DNA of 64,000 nucleotides from Malaciobacter molluscorum LMG 25693 (GTDB lineage: Bacteria; Campylobacterota; Campylobacteria; Campylobacterales; Arcobacteraceae). Location of the stretch: contig NZ_CP032098.1 of assembly GCF_003544935.1 (NCBI RefSeq), positions 124,001 to 188,000 on the forward strand, in the 5' to 3' direction. A program made the position numbers and the translations under genes. Within the stretch, counting starts at the first letter, position 1. Each line of letters begins with the position of its first letter. Under the pieces are notes generated by a model. That model was given only the letters and a program-made list of their open reading frames with translations, did no database searches and was not told where the DNA came from. Positions 9,426 to 17,943 of this stretch are shown here, one piece after another.

Positions 9426-9617
9426 AAACCCGTCCTTTTTTTTTATTAAATTTTGGATATAATACCACAAAAATTTTAAATTACATAGATATATTTGTAT
9501 GTGTTAAAAAATTACAGAAAGTTTTAATATCAATTATGATATTGCTTATTTGATTTTTATAGATGCAAGTATATATTGCTTTAAACTCGTAAAACATAAT
9601 AATAAAAAAGGTAAATA

Positions 9618-10613
9618 ATGTCTAAAGTTAGCTATAAAGACGCTGGTGTTGATATTGACGCAGGAAATCAGTTTGTTGAGAATATTAAGCCACACGTAAA
9701 ATCTACTTTAATCCCAGGTGTATTAGGTGGTATTGGTTCATTTGCAGGTGCTTTTGAATTACCATCTGGATATAAAAAACCAGTATTACTATCAGGAACT
9801 GATGGTGTTGGAACAAAATTAAAATTAGCAATTGATTCAAGAAAATTTGATACAGTTGGTATAGATTTAGTTGCTATGTGTACAAATGATTTATTATGTA
9901 ACTTTGGTGAACCTCTATTCTTCTTAGATTACTATGCAACTGCAAAACTTGAAGTTGAAGAAGCTACTGATGTTGTAAAAGGAATTGCTCAAGGTTGTAT
10001 TGAAAGTGAATGTGCATTGGTTGGTGGAGAAACAGCTGAAATGCCAGGTATGTACAAAGAGGGTGATTTTGATTTAGCAGGTTTTTGTGTGGGTATTGCA
10101 GAAAAAGATGAATTAAATAGAATTGAAAGAGTTGCAGCTGGAGATACATTAATTGCCCTTCCAAGTTCTGGTATCCACTCAAATGGTTTTTCATTAGTTA
10201 GAAAACTTCTTTTAGAAAAACTAGGAATGTCTTTAGAAGATGATTTCCAAGGAAAACCTTTAAAAGATGTATTATTAGAACCAACTAGAATATATGTAAA
10301 AGAGTTCAAAGCAAATAAAGATAATATTAATGCATTAGCTCATATTACTGGTGGAGGAATTACTGAAAATCTTCCAAGAGTATTACCAGAAAATCTTAAG
10401 GCAATTGTTTACAGAGATAAAATTAGAACATTGCCGATTTTTGATTTTATGAGTGAACATGTGGAAATTGATGAAATGTATAGAACATTTAATATGGGTG
10501 TTGGTATGGTATTAGTTGTTAATCCTGCTAATGTAGAAGCTGTTTTAGCAAATACTGATGGATATATTATTGGTGAATTAGCTGAAGGTAAAAAAGAAGT
10601 AGAGTTTAAATAA
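9618..10613 (+). CDS. purM: Phosphoribosylformylglycinamidine cyclo-ligase (AIR synthetase)
   Basis: Catalyses ATP-dependent ring closure of FGAM to aminoimidazole ribonucleotide, step five of purine synthesis. The 331-residue protein shows the ordered PurM landmarks: SYKDAGVDIDAGNQFV, LLSGTDGVGTKLKLA, the GGETAEMPGMY loop, the SSGIHSNGFSLVRK motif and ITGGGITENLPR. Length is normal for the family. An AAGG site precedes the ATG. It is transcribed alone, with a terminator hairpin over its stop. Confidence 0.96.
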   Translation: MSKVSYKDAGVDIDAGNQFVENIKPHVKSTLIPGVLGGIGSFAGAFELPSGYKKPVLLSGTDGVGTKLKLAIDSRKFDTVGIDLVAMCTNDLLCNFGEPLFFLDYYATAKLEVEEATDVVKGIAQGCIESECALVGGETAEMPGMYKEGDFDLAGFCVGIAEKDELNRIERVAAGDTLIALPSSGIHSNGFSLVRKLLLEKLGMSLEDDFQGKPLKDVLLEPTRIYVKEFKANKDNINALAHITGGGITENLPRVLPENLKAIVYRDKIRTLPIFDFMSEHVEIDEMYRTFNMGVGMVLVVNPANVEAVLANTDGYIIGELAEGKKEVEFK

Positions 10614-10622
10614 ACTCTACTT
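10597..10622. terminator. Hairpin over purM stop, convergent with CDGSH gene
   Basis: A perfect 12-base inverted repeat, AAGTAGAGTTTA / TAAACTCTACTT, with a 2-base spacer includes the purM stop. It is followed by T-rich sequence and ends one base before the stop of the convergent CDGSH gene at 10623. Confidence 0.8.
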
Positions 10623-11078
10623 TTAAAATGTATAATATCGTCCTTTTGTCCTATTATGTGTAGTATCACAAAATGGTTTGTTTTTTGAATTCCCACATCT
10701 ACATAAACTAAAACTTTTGATATTTTTTGGTAAATTATTTATCTTTATATCAACTTCATTATTAACCATTATTGCAGAACCTTTTGATATATGAATTTTT
10801 AAATTCTCATTATTATTAAATACATCTGTATGATTTGTCTTTATTTTTTGTATTTGTTCATTTTTGGCTATTTGGCATTTTGAATCAAATTTAGCATCGG
10901 CATGGGAACCTTCACAAAAAGGTTGTTTTTTACTTCTTCCACATCGGCATAGAAATGTACATTTTTTTAAATCAAATAGGTTATCTTCAAATTGAATAGA
11001 CTCTTTTGCAAGAGTATCTGATTCATTAACTAATTTTATAGGACCATTTTTTAAAAATTTTATCGAAATTCTTTTCAT
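10623..11078 (-). CDS. Double-CDGSH iron-sulfur protein
   Basis: Predicted small redox or cluster-transfer protein carrying two [2Fe-2S] CDGSH domains of the mitoNEET type. The cluster ligands are C44, C46, C55 and H59 in CRCGRSKKQPFCEGSH, and C126, C128, C137 and H141 in CRCGNSKNKPFCDTTH. The second motif has CDTTH instead of the canonical CDGSH. Between the two lies a segment of about 60 residues that resembles neither. It is soluble, 151 residues. It is on the same strand as the pirin and FMN reductase upstream but separated from the pirin by 128 bases. Function in bacteria is poorly defined; oxidative stress or iron handling is an inference. Confidence 0.88.
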   Translation of the reverse strand: MKRISIKFLKNGPIKLVNESDTLAKESIQFEDNLFDLKKCTFLCRCGRSKKQPFCEGSHADAKFDSKCQIAKNEQIQKIKTNHTDVFNNNENLKIHISKGSAIMVNNEVDIKINNLPKNIKSFSLCRCGNSKNKPFCDTTHNRTKGRYYTF

Positions 11079-11206
11079 ACTAATTACCTCTTTTTAGTAT
11101 ATTATTAGCTTTAATTAAAGCACCAAATATTTAGGGTAAATGTAGAATGTTATTATAGTATATATAAGTGGCAAGAAGTGTCAATAAATAGAAAAGAAGA
11201 GGAGTT

Positions 11207-11908
11207 CTATTCCTCTTTCATCTCTATAAATAGAAAGTGAGAATTATTAAGTGAAGTTATTAATAAATTATTATCATTTGTTATTTCTAACGCATCGCCT
11301 TCTTCTAAAATTATTTCATTAATTTTACAACTACCTTCTATTTGTACAAAATAAATTTGTCTATTTTCTTCAATTTTGTAATTTAATGTTTTATTTTGAT
11401 CTAATTCTGATACAAAAATATTTATATCTTGATGTATTGTTACTTTTGAATTTTGTTTTTTTGAAGATACAATATTTAATAATTTATTTATTCTTTCTTC
11501 TTTTTTATATCTATAAGAGCCATAAATTTTTTTTAAATTTCTTTTAGGTGGAATAATCCATATTTGTAATAGTCTTAAATCTTCATTTTGAAAATTATGT
11601 TCACTGTGAAATATTCCATCTCCTGCACTTAAATATTGTACTTCCCCTCTACTTAAGGTCTCTTCATTGCCCATAGAATCTTTATGAGTAATGCTTCCTT
11701 TTATTACATATGAAATTATTTCCATATTATCATGTGGGTGTGTATCAAATCCACTATGTGGATGAATTATATCATCATTTAATACTCTTAAAACACCAAA
11801 ATTGATATTAGAAGGATTAAAATATTGAGCAAAAGAGAAATGAAATCTACTCTCTAGCCATCCTAAATTTGATGTTCCCATATTTTCTTTTGGTATTTTT
11901 TTTATCAT
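11207..11908 (-). CDS. Pirin family bicupin protein
   Basis: Bicupin of the pirin/YhaK-YhhW type, 233 residues. The metal-binding N-terminal cupin shows HPHSGFDTHPHDNMEIISYVI, with the usual His cluster and the glutamate ligand, followed by GEVQYLSAGDGIFHSEHN. Some bacterial pirins are quercetin 2,3-dioxygenases, others have redox-sensing roles; the substrate here is unknown. Its start lies directly after the stop of the FMN reductase gene, so the two are almost certainly co-transcribed and share the palindromic control sites at 12424-12469. Confidence 0.9.
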   Translation of the reverse strand: MIKKIPKENMGTSNLGWLESRFHFSFAQYFNPSNINFGVLRVLNDDIIHPHSGFDTHPHDNMEIISYVIKGSITHKDSMGNEETLSRGEVQYLSAGDGIFHSEHNFQNEDLRLLQIWIIPPKRNLKKIYGSYRYKKEERINKLLNIVSSKKQNSKVTIHQDINIFVSELDQNKTLNYKIEENRQIYFVQIEGSCKINEIILEEGDALEITNDNNLLITSLNNSHFLFIEMKEE

Positions 11909-12409
11909 TTATTTTCCTATATAAATATATTCATCAAGTATAGTTTTTAATTCATCTTCTTCAATGCCCAATGAATACGTAGTTATGATTTCTCTTGGTG
12001 CAACAATTGCTCCAAGTTTTGTAAACTGATTTCTTGTTGAATTCATAAAATCTTTCCCATTACTTCCAGAATGAGTTGCTAATTGAATTGTTTTTAAAGA
12101 AAATAAGGCTCTGAAGTTTTCCCCAATTCTTGAAATCCATGCAATAAAATTTACTAATACCGGTGGTACATTAAAATTATACTCAGGTGAAACAAATATA
12201 TACCCTTTAGCCTTTTTCATTTTTTCTGCTAATTCAAGTGCAGCTTGTGGAATTCCATCATTTTGCTCTTTTATTGTGTCATACATTGGTAAATTTAAAT
12301 GAACCAAGTTAATTATTTCAACTTCTTTATTAGACTCTTCTAATTTATTTTTTATTCTATTTGCTAATTTTACATTTTCATTTAAACTTGAAATAAAAAT
12401 TAAATACAT
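11909..12409 (-). CDS. NAD(P)H-dependent FMN reductase / quinone reductase-like
   Basis: Flavodoxin-fold oxidoreductase of 166 residues in the NADPH-dependent FMN reductase family. It has an N-terminal LIFISSLNENVKLANRI segment where FMN phosphate binds, the family signature KGYIFVSPEYNFNVPPVLVNFIAWIS, and a LATHSGSNGKDF loop. Such enzymes reduce FMN, quinones or azo compounds. An AAGGA site lies 6 bases before the ATG. It leads an operon with the pirin gene and is preceded by two copies of a palindromic operator, suggesting repression relieved by an electrophile or redox signal. That last point is inference. Confidence 0.85.
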   Translation of the reverse strand: MYLIFISSLNENVKLANRIKNKLEESNKEVEIINLVHLNLPMYDTIKEQNDGIPQAALELAEKMKKAKGYIFVSPEYNFNVPPVLVNFIAWISRIGENFRALFSLKTIQLATHSGSNGKDFMNSTRNQFTKLGAIVAPREIITTYSLGIEEDELKTILDEYIYIGK

Positions 12410-12423
12410 TATATGTCCTTTAT

Positions 12424-12435
12424 TACTAATTAGTA
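12424..12435. promoter_or_regulatory. Palindromic operator copy 1
   Basis: TACTAATTAGTA is a perfect 12-base palindrome lying between the predicted transcription start and the FMN reductase ATG. The same 17 bases, TACTAATTAGTATTAAT, recur at 12458. The TACT...AGTA form resembles sites bound by HxlR/MarR-type repressors. No regulator gene is adjacent. Confidence 0.6.
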
Positions 12436-12457
12436 TTAATTATAAATACAATTATAA

Positions 12458-12469
12458 TACTAATTAGTA
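12458..12469. promoter_or_regulatory. Palindromic operator copy 2
   Basis: Second exact copy of TACTAATTAGTA, 34 bases from the first. A - strand TATAAT lies between the two copies (at about 12452-12457), so a dimer on each site would bracket the -10 box of the FMN reductase-pirin operon. Confidence 0.6.
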
Positions 12470-12519
12470 TTAATGTCAAGTTTTATAATAAATTAATTTG
12501 GATTTTTTAGATTAGAAAA

Positions 12520-12547
12520 TAAAGAGGAAATTATAAAATCCTCTTTA
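12520..12547 (-). terminator. Intrinsic terminator of lysine-rich protein gene
   Basis: A 9-base inverted repeat, TAAAGAGGA / TCCTCTTTA, with a 10-base loop lies just after the stop of the - strand lysine-rich gene. It is followed on that strand by TTTTCTAAT. Confidence 0.7.
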
Positions 12548-12554
12548 TTAATAA

Positions 12555-12755
12555 TTATGCAGCTTTTTTAGCAGCTTTTTTAGCAGCTTTTTTAGCAGCT
12601 TTTTTAGCTTTAGAAGGTTTTGTTAATTTTAGTTTACTTACTTTATTTGCAACTTTTTTAGCAACTTTTTTTACATCTTTTTTCTTTTCTACCACTTTTT
12701 TAGCAGCTTTTTTAGCTATTTTAGCAACTTTTTTTTCTTTTAATACTTTAGCCAT
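12555..12755 (-). CDS. Lysine/alanine-rich histone H1-like protein
   Basis: Small basic protein of 66 residues made almost only of lysine, alanine and valine. KKVAKK/KKAAKK units run through it, and the C-terminus is four exact repeats of KAAK-type units. The composition is like the C-terminal tails of eukaryotic H1 and bacterial H1-like proteins (HctB and AlgP types), which bind DNA without sequence specificity. A role in nucleoid packing is inference. It has its own - strand promoter (TATAAT complement at 12811-12816), a GGAAAG site before the ATG and its own terminator, which argues that it is a real gene. Confidence 0.8.
   Translation of the reverse strand: MAKVLKEKKVAKIAKKAAKKVVEKKKDVKKVAKKVANKVSKLKLTKPSKAKKAAKKAAKKAAKKAA
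12559..12606. repeat. Four perfect 12-base tandem repeats
   Basis: GCAGCTTTTTTA occurs four times in tandem and encodes the alanine/lysine tail of the H1-like protein. As the unit is a multiple of three, copy number can change by slippage without a frameshift. Confidence 0.9.
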
Positions 12756-12964
12756 TACGCTTTCCTTTTTATTATTTATATTTTATATAAAAAAGTTATA
12801 TAATATGGTGATTATATATAAGAAAAATGTGATTGTCAATACTTAAGCAATAAAATTATAAAAATTTACAATTTTGTTACAAATAAATACTTAACCTCTT
12901 CATAATGAAAACTTAGATAATATATTGAGTTTTACATAAAATATATATGTTTTAAGGATTAAAA

Positions 12965-14071
12965 ATGTTATTAACACCAGGTCCAACTCCTGTACCAGAG
13001 TTTGTAAGAAAAGCTATGGCAGATGTAACTATACATCACAGAACTCCTGAATTTGAACAAATATTTAAAGAAACAAGAGAGTTACTATTTGAACTATTTT
13101 TAATGGATGAAGTAGTAATGCTTGCATCAAGTGGTTCTGGAGCAATGGAAGCTTGTATTACAAATTTAACTTCTAAGAAAGCATTGACTATTAATTCTGG
13201 GAAGTTTGGTGAGAGATTTGGAAAAATTTGTAAAGCATTTGATATTGATTATACAGAAATTAAAAATGATTGGGATACACCAGTTAGTGTAGAAGAAATA
13301 GTTGAAACTGTAAAAAATGATAAAGATATTGATGCAATTTTTATTCAAATATGTGAAAGTGCTGGAGGACTAAGACATCCAGTAGAAGAAATAGCAAAAG
13401 AAGTAAAAAAAATCAATAAAGATATTATGATTATTGCAGATGGAATCACTGCTATTGGTGTAGAAGAAATTGATACTACAAATTTAGATGCAGTAATTAC
13501 AGGAAGTCAAAAAGCCTTAATGTTACCGCCAGGATTAGCAATTATTGGTTTTAGTAATAAAGCTGTAGAAAAAATTGAAAAAAATCAAAGAGGATTTTAT
13601 TTTAACTTAGCAACTGAAATAAAAAAACAAAAAACTAATACTACTGCATGGACAGCAGCAACTACTCTAATCATTGGATTAAAAGAGATATTAACTTATA
13701 TCAAATCAAATGTTGGTTTTGATAAATTGTATGAAGATACAGCAAAAAGAGCAGATGCAACTAAAGAAGCTTTAAAGGCCATTGGATTTGATATTTATCC
13801 TAAAGTTGCAGCAAAAGCGATGACTACAGTTTATACTGAGCATTCTGATAAGATTAGAAAAATTTTAAAAACAAAATACAATGTAAATATAGCAGGTGGA
13901 CAAGATAATCTTAAAGGTAAAATTTTTAGAATTAATCATATGGGGTTAGTTGAAGATTTTGAAGCTGCGTGGGTTATAAATGCTATAGAGTTAGTATTAG
14001 ATGAATTAGATATTAGAAACTTTGATGGAACAGCAAATAAAGTTTTTCTTTCCAAAGTATTTAAGGCATAA
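12965..14071 (+). CDS. Class V aminotransferase (alanine-glyoxylate / serine-pyruvate type)
   Basis: PLP-dependent aminotransferase of 368 residues. The N-terminal LTPGPTPVPEFV and HHRTPEF motifs and the PLP lysine K183 in VITGSQKALMLPPGLA are typical of the alanine-glyoxylate/serine-pyruvate aminotransferase branch of class V. In archaea and some bacteria related enzymes use aspartate or phosphoserine, so the substrate cannot be fixed here. An AAGGA site lies before the ATG. It begins a tight + strand series with hisZ (2-base gap) and purA (5-base gap). Confidence 0.85.
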   Translation: MLLTPGPTPVPEFVRKAMADVTIHHRTPEFEQIFKETRELLFELFLMDEVVMLASSGSGAMEACITNLTSKKALTINSGKFGERFGKICKAFDIDYTEIKNDWDTPVSVEEIVETVKNDKDIDAIFIQICESAGGLRHPVEEIAKEVKKINKDIMIIADGITAIGVEEIDTTNLDAVITGSQKALMLPPGLAIIGFSNKAVEKIEKNQRGFYFNLATEIKKQKTNTTAWTAATTLIIGLKEILTYIKSNVGFDKLYEDTAKRADATKEALKAIGFDIYPKVAAKAMTTVYTEHSDKIRKILKTKYNVNIAGGQDNLKGKIFRINHMGLVEDFEAAWVINAIELVLDELDIRNFDGTANKVFLSKVFKA

Positions 14072-14073
14072 GA

Positions 14074-14919
14074 ATGATATTTGAGCATGAAATACCAGAT
14101 GGAAGCAGACTATATTTTGGCAAAAAAGCTAAACAAAAAAGAGAATTAGAGTATAATGTAAGTAATATCTTACATGATAATGATTTTGAAGAGATAATTA
14201 CTCCAAATTTCTCTTACTCTCAACATCAATCGATCCAAAATTCAAGAAAACTTATTAAGTTTTCAGATACAAATAATGAACAAGTTTCTTTAAGAGCTGA
14301 TTCAACTTTGGATGTAGTTAGAATCATAACTAAAAGACTTGGACGAACTACAAGCCACAAAAAATGGTTTTATATTCAACCTATATTTACATACCCTTCA
14401 AATGAAGAGTATCAAATTGGTTGTGAGTGGATAGGACATGATAATATTTGTGATATTATAAATTTAAATGTTGAAATATTAAAACAATTAAATATAAATC
14501 CAGTTTTACAAATTGCGAATATTAAAATACCACGATTGATTAGCCAAGAATTAGGCCTTGATATAGAACTTTTTAAAAATGGTGAAATTGCTCAATTATT
14601 TGATTTAGAAAATAAATGGTTATCTAAGTTATTAGAAGTTAAAGATATTAATGATTTAAAAAATGTTGTTGATTTGGTACCTGAAAGTATAAGACCTGAA
14701 GTTGAGTGCTTGATAAATAAAGCATCAGAAATTGATTATGAGAATATAGTAATATCACCTTTATATTATGGTTCATTAAAATATTATGATGGAATATATT
14801 ATAGAGTGATTGATGATAACTTAATACTAAGTAGAGGTGGAATGTATAGTAGTGAAGGATTAACTTCGCTAGGATTCGCACTTTATACAGATAGTTTATT
14901 AAAAATTTTAGAGGATTAA
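14074..14919 (+). CDS. hisZ: ATP phosphoribosyltransferase regulatory subunit (HisRS paralogue)
   Basis: Catalytically inactive paralogue of histidyl-tRNA synthetase that would partner a short HisG to start histidine synthesis. The class II synthetase core is visible: a motif 2-like segment [12 protein letters not shown] followed by [14 protein letters not shown], and [22 protein letters not shown] near the end. At 281 residues it lacks the HisRS anticodon-binding domain. No hisG lies in the window. It begins 2 bases after the aminotransferase stop and is followed at once by purA, so an operon is likely. Confidence 0.8.
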   Translation: MIFEHEIPDGSRLYFGKKAKQKRELEYNVSNILHDNDFEEIITPNFSYSQHQSIQNSRKLIKFSDTNNEQVSLRADSTLDVVRIITKRLGRTTSHKKWFYIQPIFTYPSNEEYQIGCEWIGHDNICDIINLNVEILKQLNINPVLQIANIKIPRLISQELGLDIELFKNGEIAQLFDLENKWLSKLLEVKDINDLKNVVDLVPESIRPEVECLINKASEIDYENIVISPLYYGSLKYYDGIYYRVIDDNLILSRGGMYSSEGLTSLGFALYTDSLLKILED

Positions 14920-14924
14920 AGATT

Positions 14925-16175
14925 ATGAAAGCAGATTTAATAGTTGGAATTCAATGGGGAGATGAAGGAAAAGGTAAGATAGTTGATATGCTTGCTCAAA
15001 AGTATGATATTGTTTGTAGAAGTCAAGGTGGACATAATGCAGGACATACAATTTGGGTTGATGGAGTGAAGTATGCATTACAATTAGTTCCTTCAGGAAT
15101 TTTAAATCCAAAAGCTATAAATGTTATAGGAAATGGTGTAGTTTTGTCTCCTGAAGCAATAATAAAAGAGATGTCTCAATTTCAAAATCTTGAAGGAAGA
15201 CTTTATATCTCTGATAAAGCACATTTAAATTTACCTTATCACTCTCAAATTGATCAAGCAAAAGAGAGACTTAAAGGTGATAAAGCTATTGGTACAACAG
15301 GGAAAGGAATTGGACCTGCATATGCTGAGAAAATTTCAAGAACAGGTTTTAGAGTTGGAGAGTTATTAAATCCAATAAAATTAGCAGAGAATGTTATAGA
15401 TTACTTCCAACAAAATAGAGCAATTTTTGATGTTTTACAAATAGATACACCAAATAAAGAAGAATTAACAGCTTTATTAACTGATTATAAAAATAAATTA
15501 GCTCCATTTATTACAAATACAACAAATTTAATTTGGAATGCACTTGATAATGATAAAAAAGTGTTATTAGAAGGTGCACAAGGTACACTTTTAGATATTG
15601 ATCATGGTACATATCCTTATGTAACTAGTTCAAGTACAGTAAGTGCAGGTGCTTGTACAGGTTTAGGAATAAGTCCTAAAGATATAGGTGTGGTTACTGG
15701 AATTGTAAAAGCTTATTGTACAAGAGTTGGAAATGGTCCCTTTCCATCTGAAGATTTTACAGAAGATGGGAAAAAAATTGCAGATATTGGTAAAGAGTTT
15801 GGAACTGTAACAGGAAGAGCTAGAAGATGTGGATGGTTTGATGCAATTGCTGTAAAACATGCAAGTAGATTAAATGGATGTGATCAATTAGCATTGATGA
15901 AACTTGATGTTTTAGATGGATTTCCTAAAATAAAAATTTGTGTTGCATATGACTTAGATGGGGAAAGAATAGATTATATGCCATCAGATTTAAATAAAGT
16001 AAAACCAATATATGAAGAGTTTGATGGTTGGGATAGCGTTGTTGGAATTACTGAATATGACAAACTTCCATTAACTGCAAAAAAATATATAGAAAAGATT
16101 GAAGAATTAACTGGAGTAAAAGTAGGTATAATATCTACATCACCAGAGAGAGCAGATACTATTATAAGAGGGTAG
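14925..16175 (+). CDS. purA: Adenylosuccinate synthetase
   Basis: Catalyses GTP-dependent condensation of IMP and aspartate, the first committed step to AMP. The 416-residue protein has the P-loop-like [14 protein letters not shown] with the catalytic aspartate, the GGHNAGHTI segment, the [13 protein letters not shown] loop, the [20 protein letters not shown] signature and [11 protein letters not shown]. Normal family length. It sits between hisZ and the DUF507 gene with gaps of 5 and 3 bases. Confidence 0.97.
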   Translation: MKADLIVGIQWGDEGKGKIVDMLAQKYDIVCRSQGGHNAGHTIWVDGVKYALQLVPSGILNPKAINVIGNGVVLSPEAIIKEMSQFQNLEGRLYISDKAHLNLPYHSQIDQAKERLKGDKAIGTTGKGIGPAYAEKISRTGFRVGELLNPIKLAENVIDYFQQNRAIFDVLQIDTPNKEELTALLTDYKNKLAPFITNTTNLIWNALDNDKKVLLEGAQGTLLDIDHGTYPYVTSSSTVSAGACTGLGISPKDIGVVTGIVKAYCTRVGNGPFPSEDFTEDGKKIADIGKEFGTVTGRARRCGWFDAIAVKHASRLNGCDQLALMKLDVLDGFPKIKICVAYDLDGERIDYMPSDLNKVKPIYEEFDGWDSVVGITEYDKLPLTAKKYIEKIEELTGVKVGIISTSPERADTIIRG

Positions 16176-16178
16176 GTT

Positions 16179-16730
16179 ATGAGAATAAAATTACATCATA
16201 CAAAATATATCGCAAGAAGAGTAGCACGAGATTTAATCAATTGTGATTTTGTAGAGGTTAGAAAAACAAAAGAAGAAATAACTCAAGAGATTGATAGAAT
16301 CTTGGTTGATGATATAGACAATGAATTCGATTTAGATGAAAGAGTTTCTGAAATATTAGAAGATCAAGAAGATGAGATTGAGTTTTTAAATGCAGATTAT
16401 AGACAATTATTTTGGATGACAAAAAAAAGAATGGCAAATGAGTTTGGTGTAATTTTAAATAATGAAGATAGATTTTCAGATATTGCACACAAAATATTAG
16501 ATTTTTTATGGGAAGAAGATTATATTCATTACACTTGTTCTGATAACAAAATAAAAAATGTTATCTTTACTTCAATAGATGAATTTTTAAAAGGTTTTGA
16601 AAAAGCAGACAGTATTGTATTAGATAAGATCAAAAATTATAAAAGAAAATTGATTCCTGGTACAGAAGAGTATGACATAGTTTACAATAGACTTTATGAA
16701 GAAGAATTAATTAAAAAAGGGTTAATGTAA
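16179..16730 (+). CDS. DUF507 family protein
   Basis: Acidic, charged, mainly helical soluble protein of 183 residues of the DUF507 family, common in Campylobacterota and some other bacteria. It reads as two similar halves: each has an ARRVARDL- or FSDIAHKIL-like segment, then an acidic helix. No catalytic motif or membrane segment is visible. The function is unknown. It starts 3 bases after purA and ends one base before the carA ATG, so it is co-transcribed with nucleotide synthesis genes; that does not prove a metabolic role. Confidence 0.8.
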   Translation: MRIKLHHTKYIARRVARDLINCDFVEVRKTKEEITQEIDRILVDDIDNEFDLDERVSEILEDQEDEIEFLNADYRQLFWMTKKRMANEFGVILNNEDRFSDIAHKILDFLWEEDYIHYTCSDNKIKNVIFTSIDEFLKGFEKADSIVLDKIKNYKRKLIPGTEEYDIVYNRLYEEELIKKGLM

Positions 16731-16731
16731 T

Positions 16732-17856
16732 ATGCAAAAAGTTTGGATTTATTTAGAAAATGACGTGTTTTTAGAAGCAAATTCTTTTGGTGCAACAGGT
16801 ACAAGTGTTGGAGAAATTGTATTTAATACATCATTGACAGGTTATCAAGAGATTATCTCTGATCCTTCATATGCAGGTCAATTTATTACATTTACAATGC
16901 CAGAAATTGGAAATGTAGGAGTAAATCAAAATGATATGGAAAGTAATACTTGTCATTGTAAAGGTGTAATAGTAAGAAATTATCATCATGAATACTCAAA
17001 CTATAGAGCACAAGCTGATTTAGATTCTTTACTAAAAGAGAATAATGTTCTTGGTATTTGTGATATTGACACAAGATATCTTACAAAAATGATAAGAGAT
17101 GAAGGTGCAATGATGATGATTGCATCAACAGAAATCCATGATAAAGATGAACTTAGAAAACTATTGCAACAAAGTCCAAGAATTGAAGATATTAATTATA
17201 TTGAAGAAGTAACAACAAAAGAGCCATATATTCATAAAAATGGTGCTTGGAATCATCAAAAATTAGCATATAATAAAGCTGTAATGAGTGATAAAAAAGT
17301 TGTCGTTATTGATTTTGGTGTAAAAAGAAATATTTTAAATGAATTAGTAGAAGCTGGACTTGAAGTAGAAGTTATACCTGCTAGTTTTAAAGCTGATGAT
17401 TTAATTGCTAGATTTGAAGCTGGTGAAATTGGTGGAGTATTTTTATCAAATGGACCAGGTGATCCTTTAACATTAACAAAAGAGAAAGAACAAGTTCAAA
17501 AATTAGTAAATACAAATATTCCAATATTTGCTATTTGCTTAGGTCATCAAATGTTATCAATTGCACATGGACATGATACTTATAAGTTAAAGTTTGGTCA
17601 ACATGGGGGTAACCATCCAGTTGCAAATCCAGAGACAAAAATAGTAGAAATAACTGCACAAAATCATAACTATAATGTACCAGATAGTATTACTGAAATT
17701 GCAGATATAACACACATGAACCTTTTTGATAATACAATTGAAGGTGTAAAATATAAAAATAAAGAGATATTTTCTGTGCAACATCACCCAGAAGCATCTC
17801 CAGGACCACATGAGTCTAAGTATATTTTTGCAGAATTTGCTAAGATTGTAAAATAA
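16732..17856 (+). CDS. carA: Carbamoyl-phosphate synthase small subunit
   Basis: Glutamine amidotransferase subunit that passes ammonia to CarB for arginine and pyrimidine synthesis. The 374 residues show the N-terminal CarA domain (NTSLTGYQEIISDPSYAGQ) and a class I amidotransferase domain with the nucleophile C269 in ICLGHQML, and the catalytic His/Glu in QHHPEASPGP. carB is not in the window. It follows the DUF507 gene by one base. Confidence 0.97.
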   Translation: MQKVWIYLENDVFLEANSFGATGTSVGEIVFNTSLTGYQEIISDPSYAGQFITFTMPEIGNVGVNQNDMESNTCHCKGVIVRNYHHEYSNYRAQADLDSLLKENNVLGICDIDTRYLTKMIRDEGAMMMIASTEIHDKDELRKLLQQSPRIEDINYIEEVTTKEPYIHKNGAWNHQKLAYNKAVMSDKKVVVIDFGVKRNILNELVEAGLEVEVIPASFKADDLIARFEAGEIGGVFLSNGPGDPLTLTKEKEQVQKLVNTNIPIFAICLGHQMLSIAHGHDTYKLKFGQHGGNHPVANPETKIVEITAQNHNYNVPDSITEIADITHMNLFDNTIEGVKYKNKEIFSVQHHPEASPGPHESKYIFAEFAKIVK

Positions 17857-17876
17857 GTAATCTTATTTTGCAATCT
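17843..17876 (+). terminator. Hairpin over carA stop
   Basis: A 15-base stem, AGATTGTAAAATAAG / CTTATTTTGCAATCT, with one G-U pair and a 4-base loop contains the carA stop in its left arm. No T-run follows, so it may act as a 3' stabilising hairpin rather than a strong intrinsic terminator. Confidence 0.55.
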
Positions 17877-17943
17877 CTGCGTTGAAGTTTTAAATTTTTC
17901 TTAGCCATTTGAATTTAAAATAAAACTAACGAAAATGGTTTGT

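Noticed and set aside
12559-12606. Tandem 12-base units as a CRISPR-like or iteron array
   Set aside because: There are no spacers, and the repeats lie in frame within the lysine-rich gene.
14648-14881. His/Tyr/Leu-rich - strand frames such as this and those at 22038 and 29142
   Set aside because: Composition is the typical shadow of AT-rich coding DNA; each lies wholly within a convincing + strand gene.
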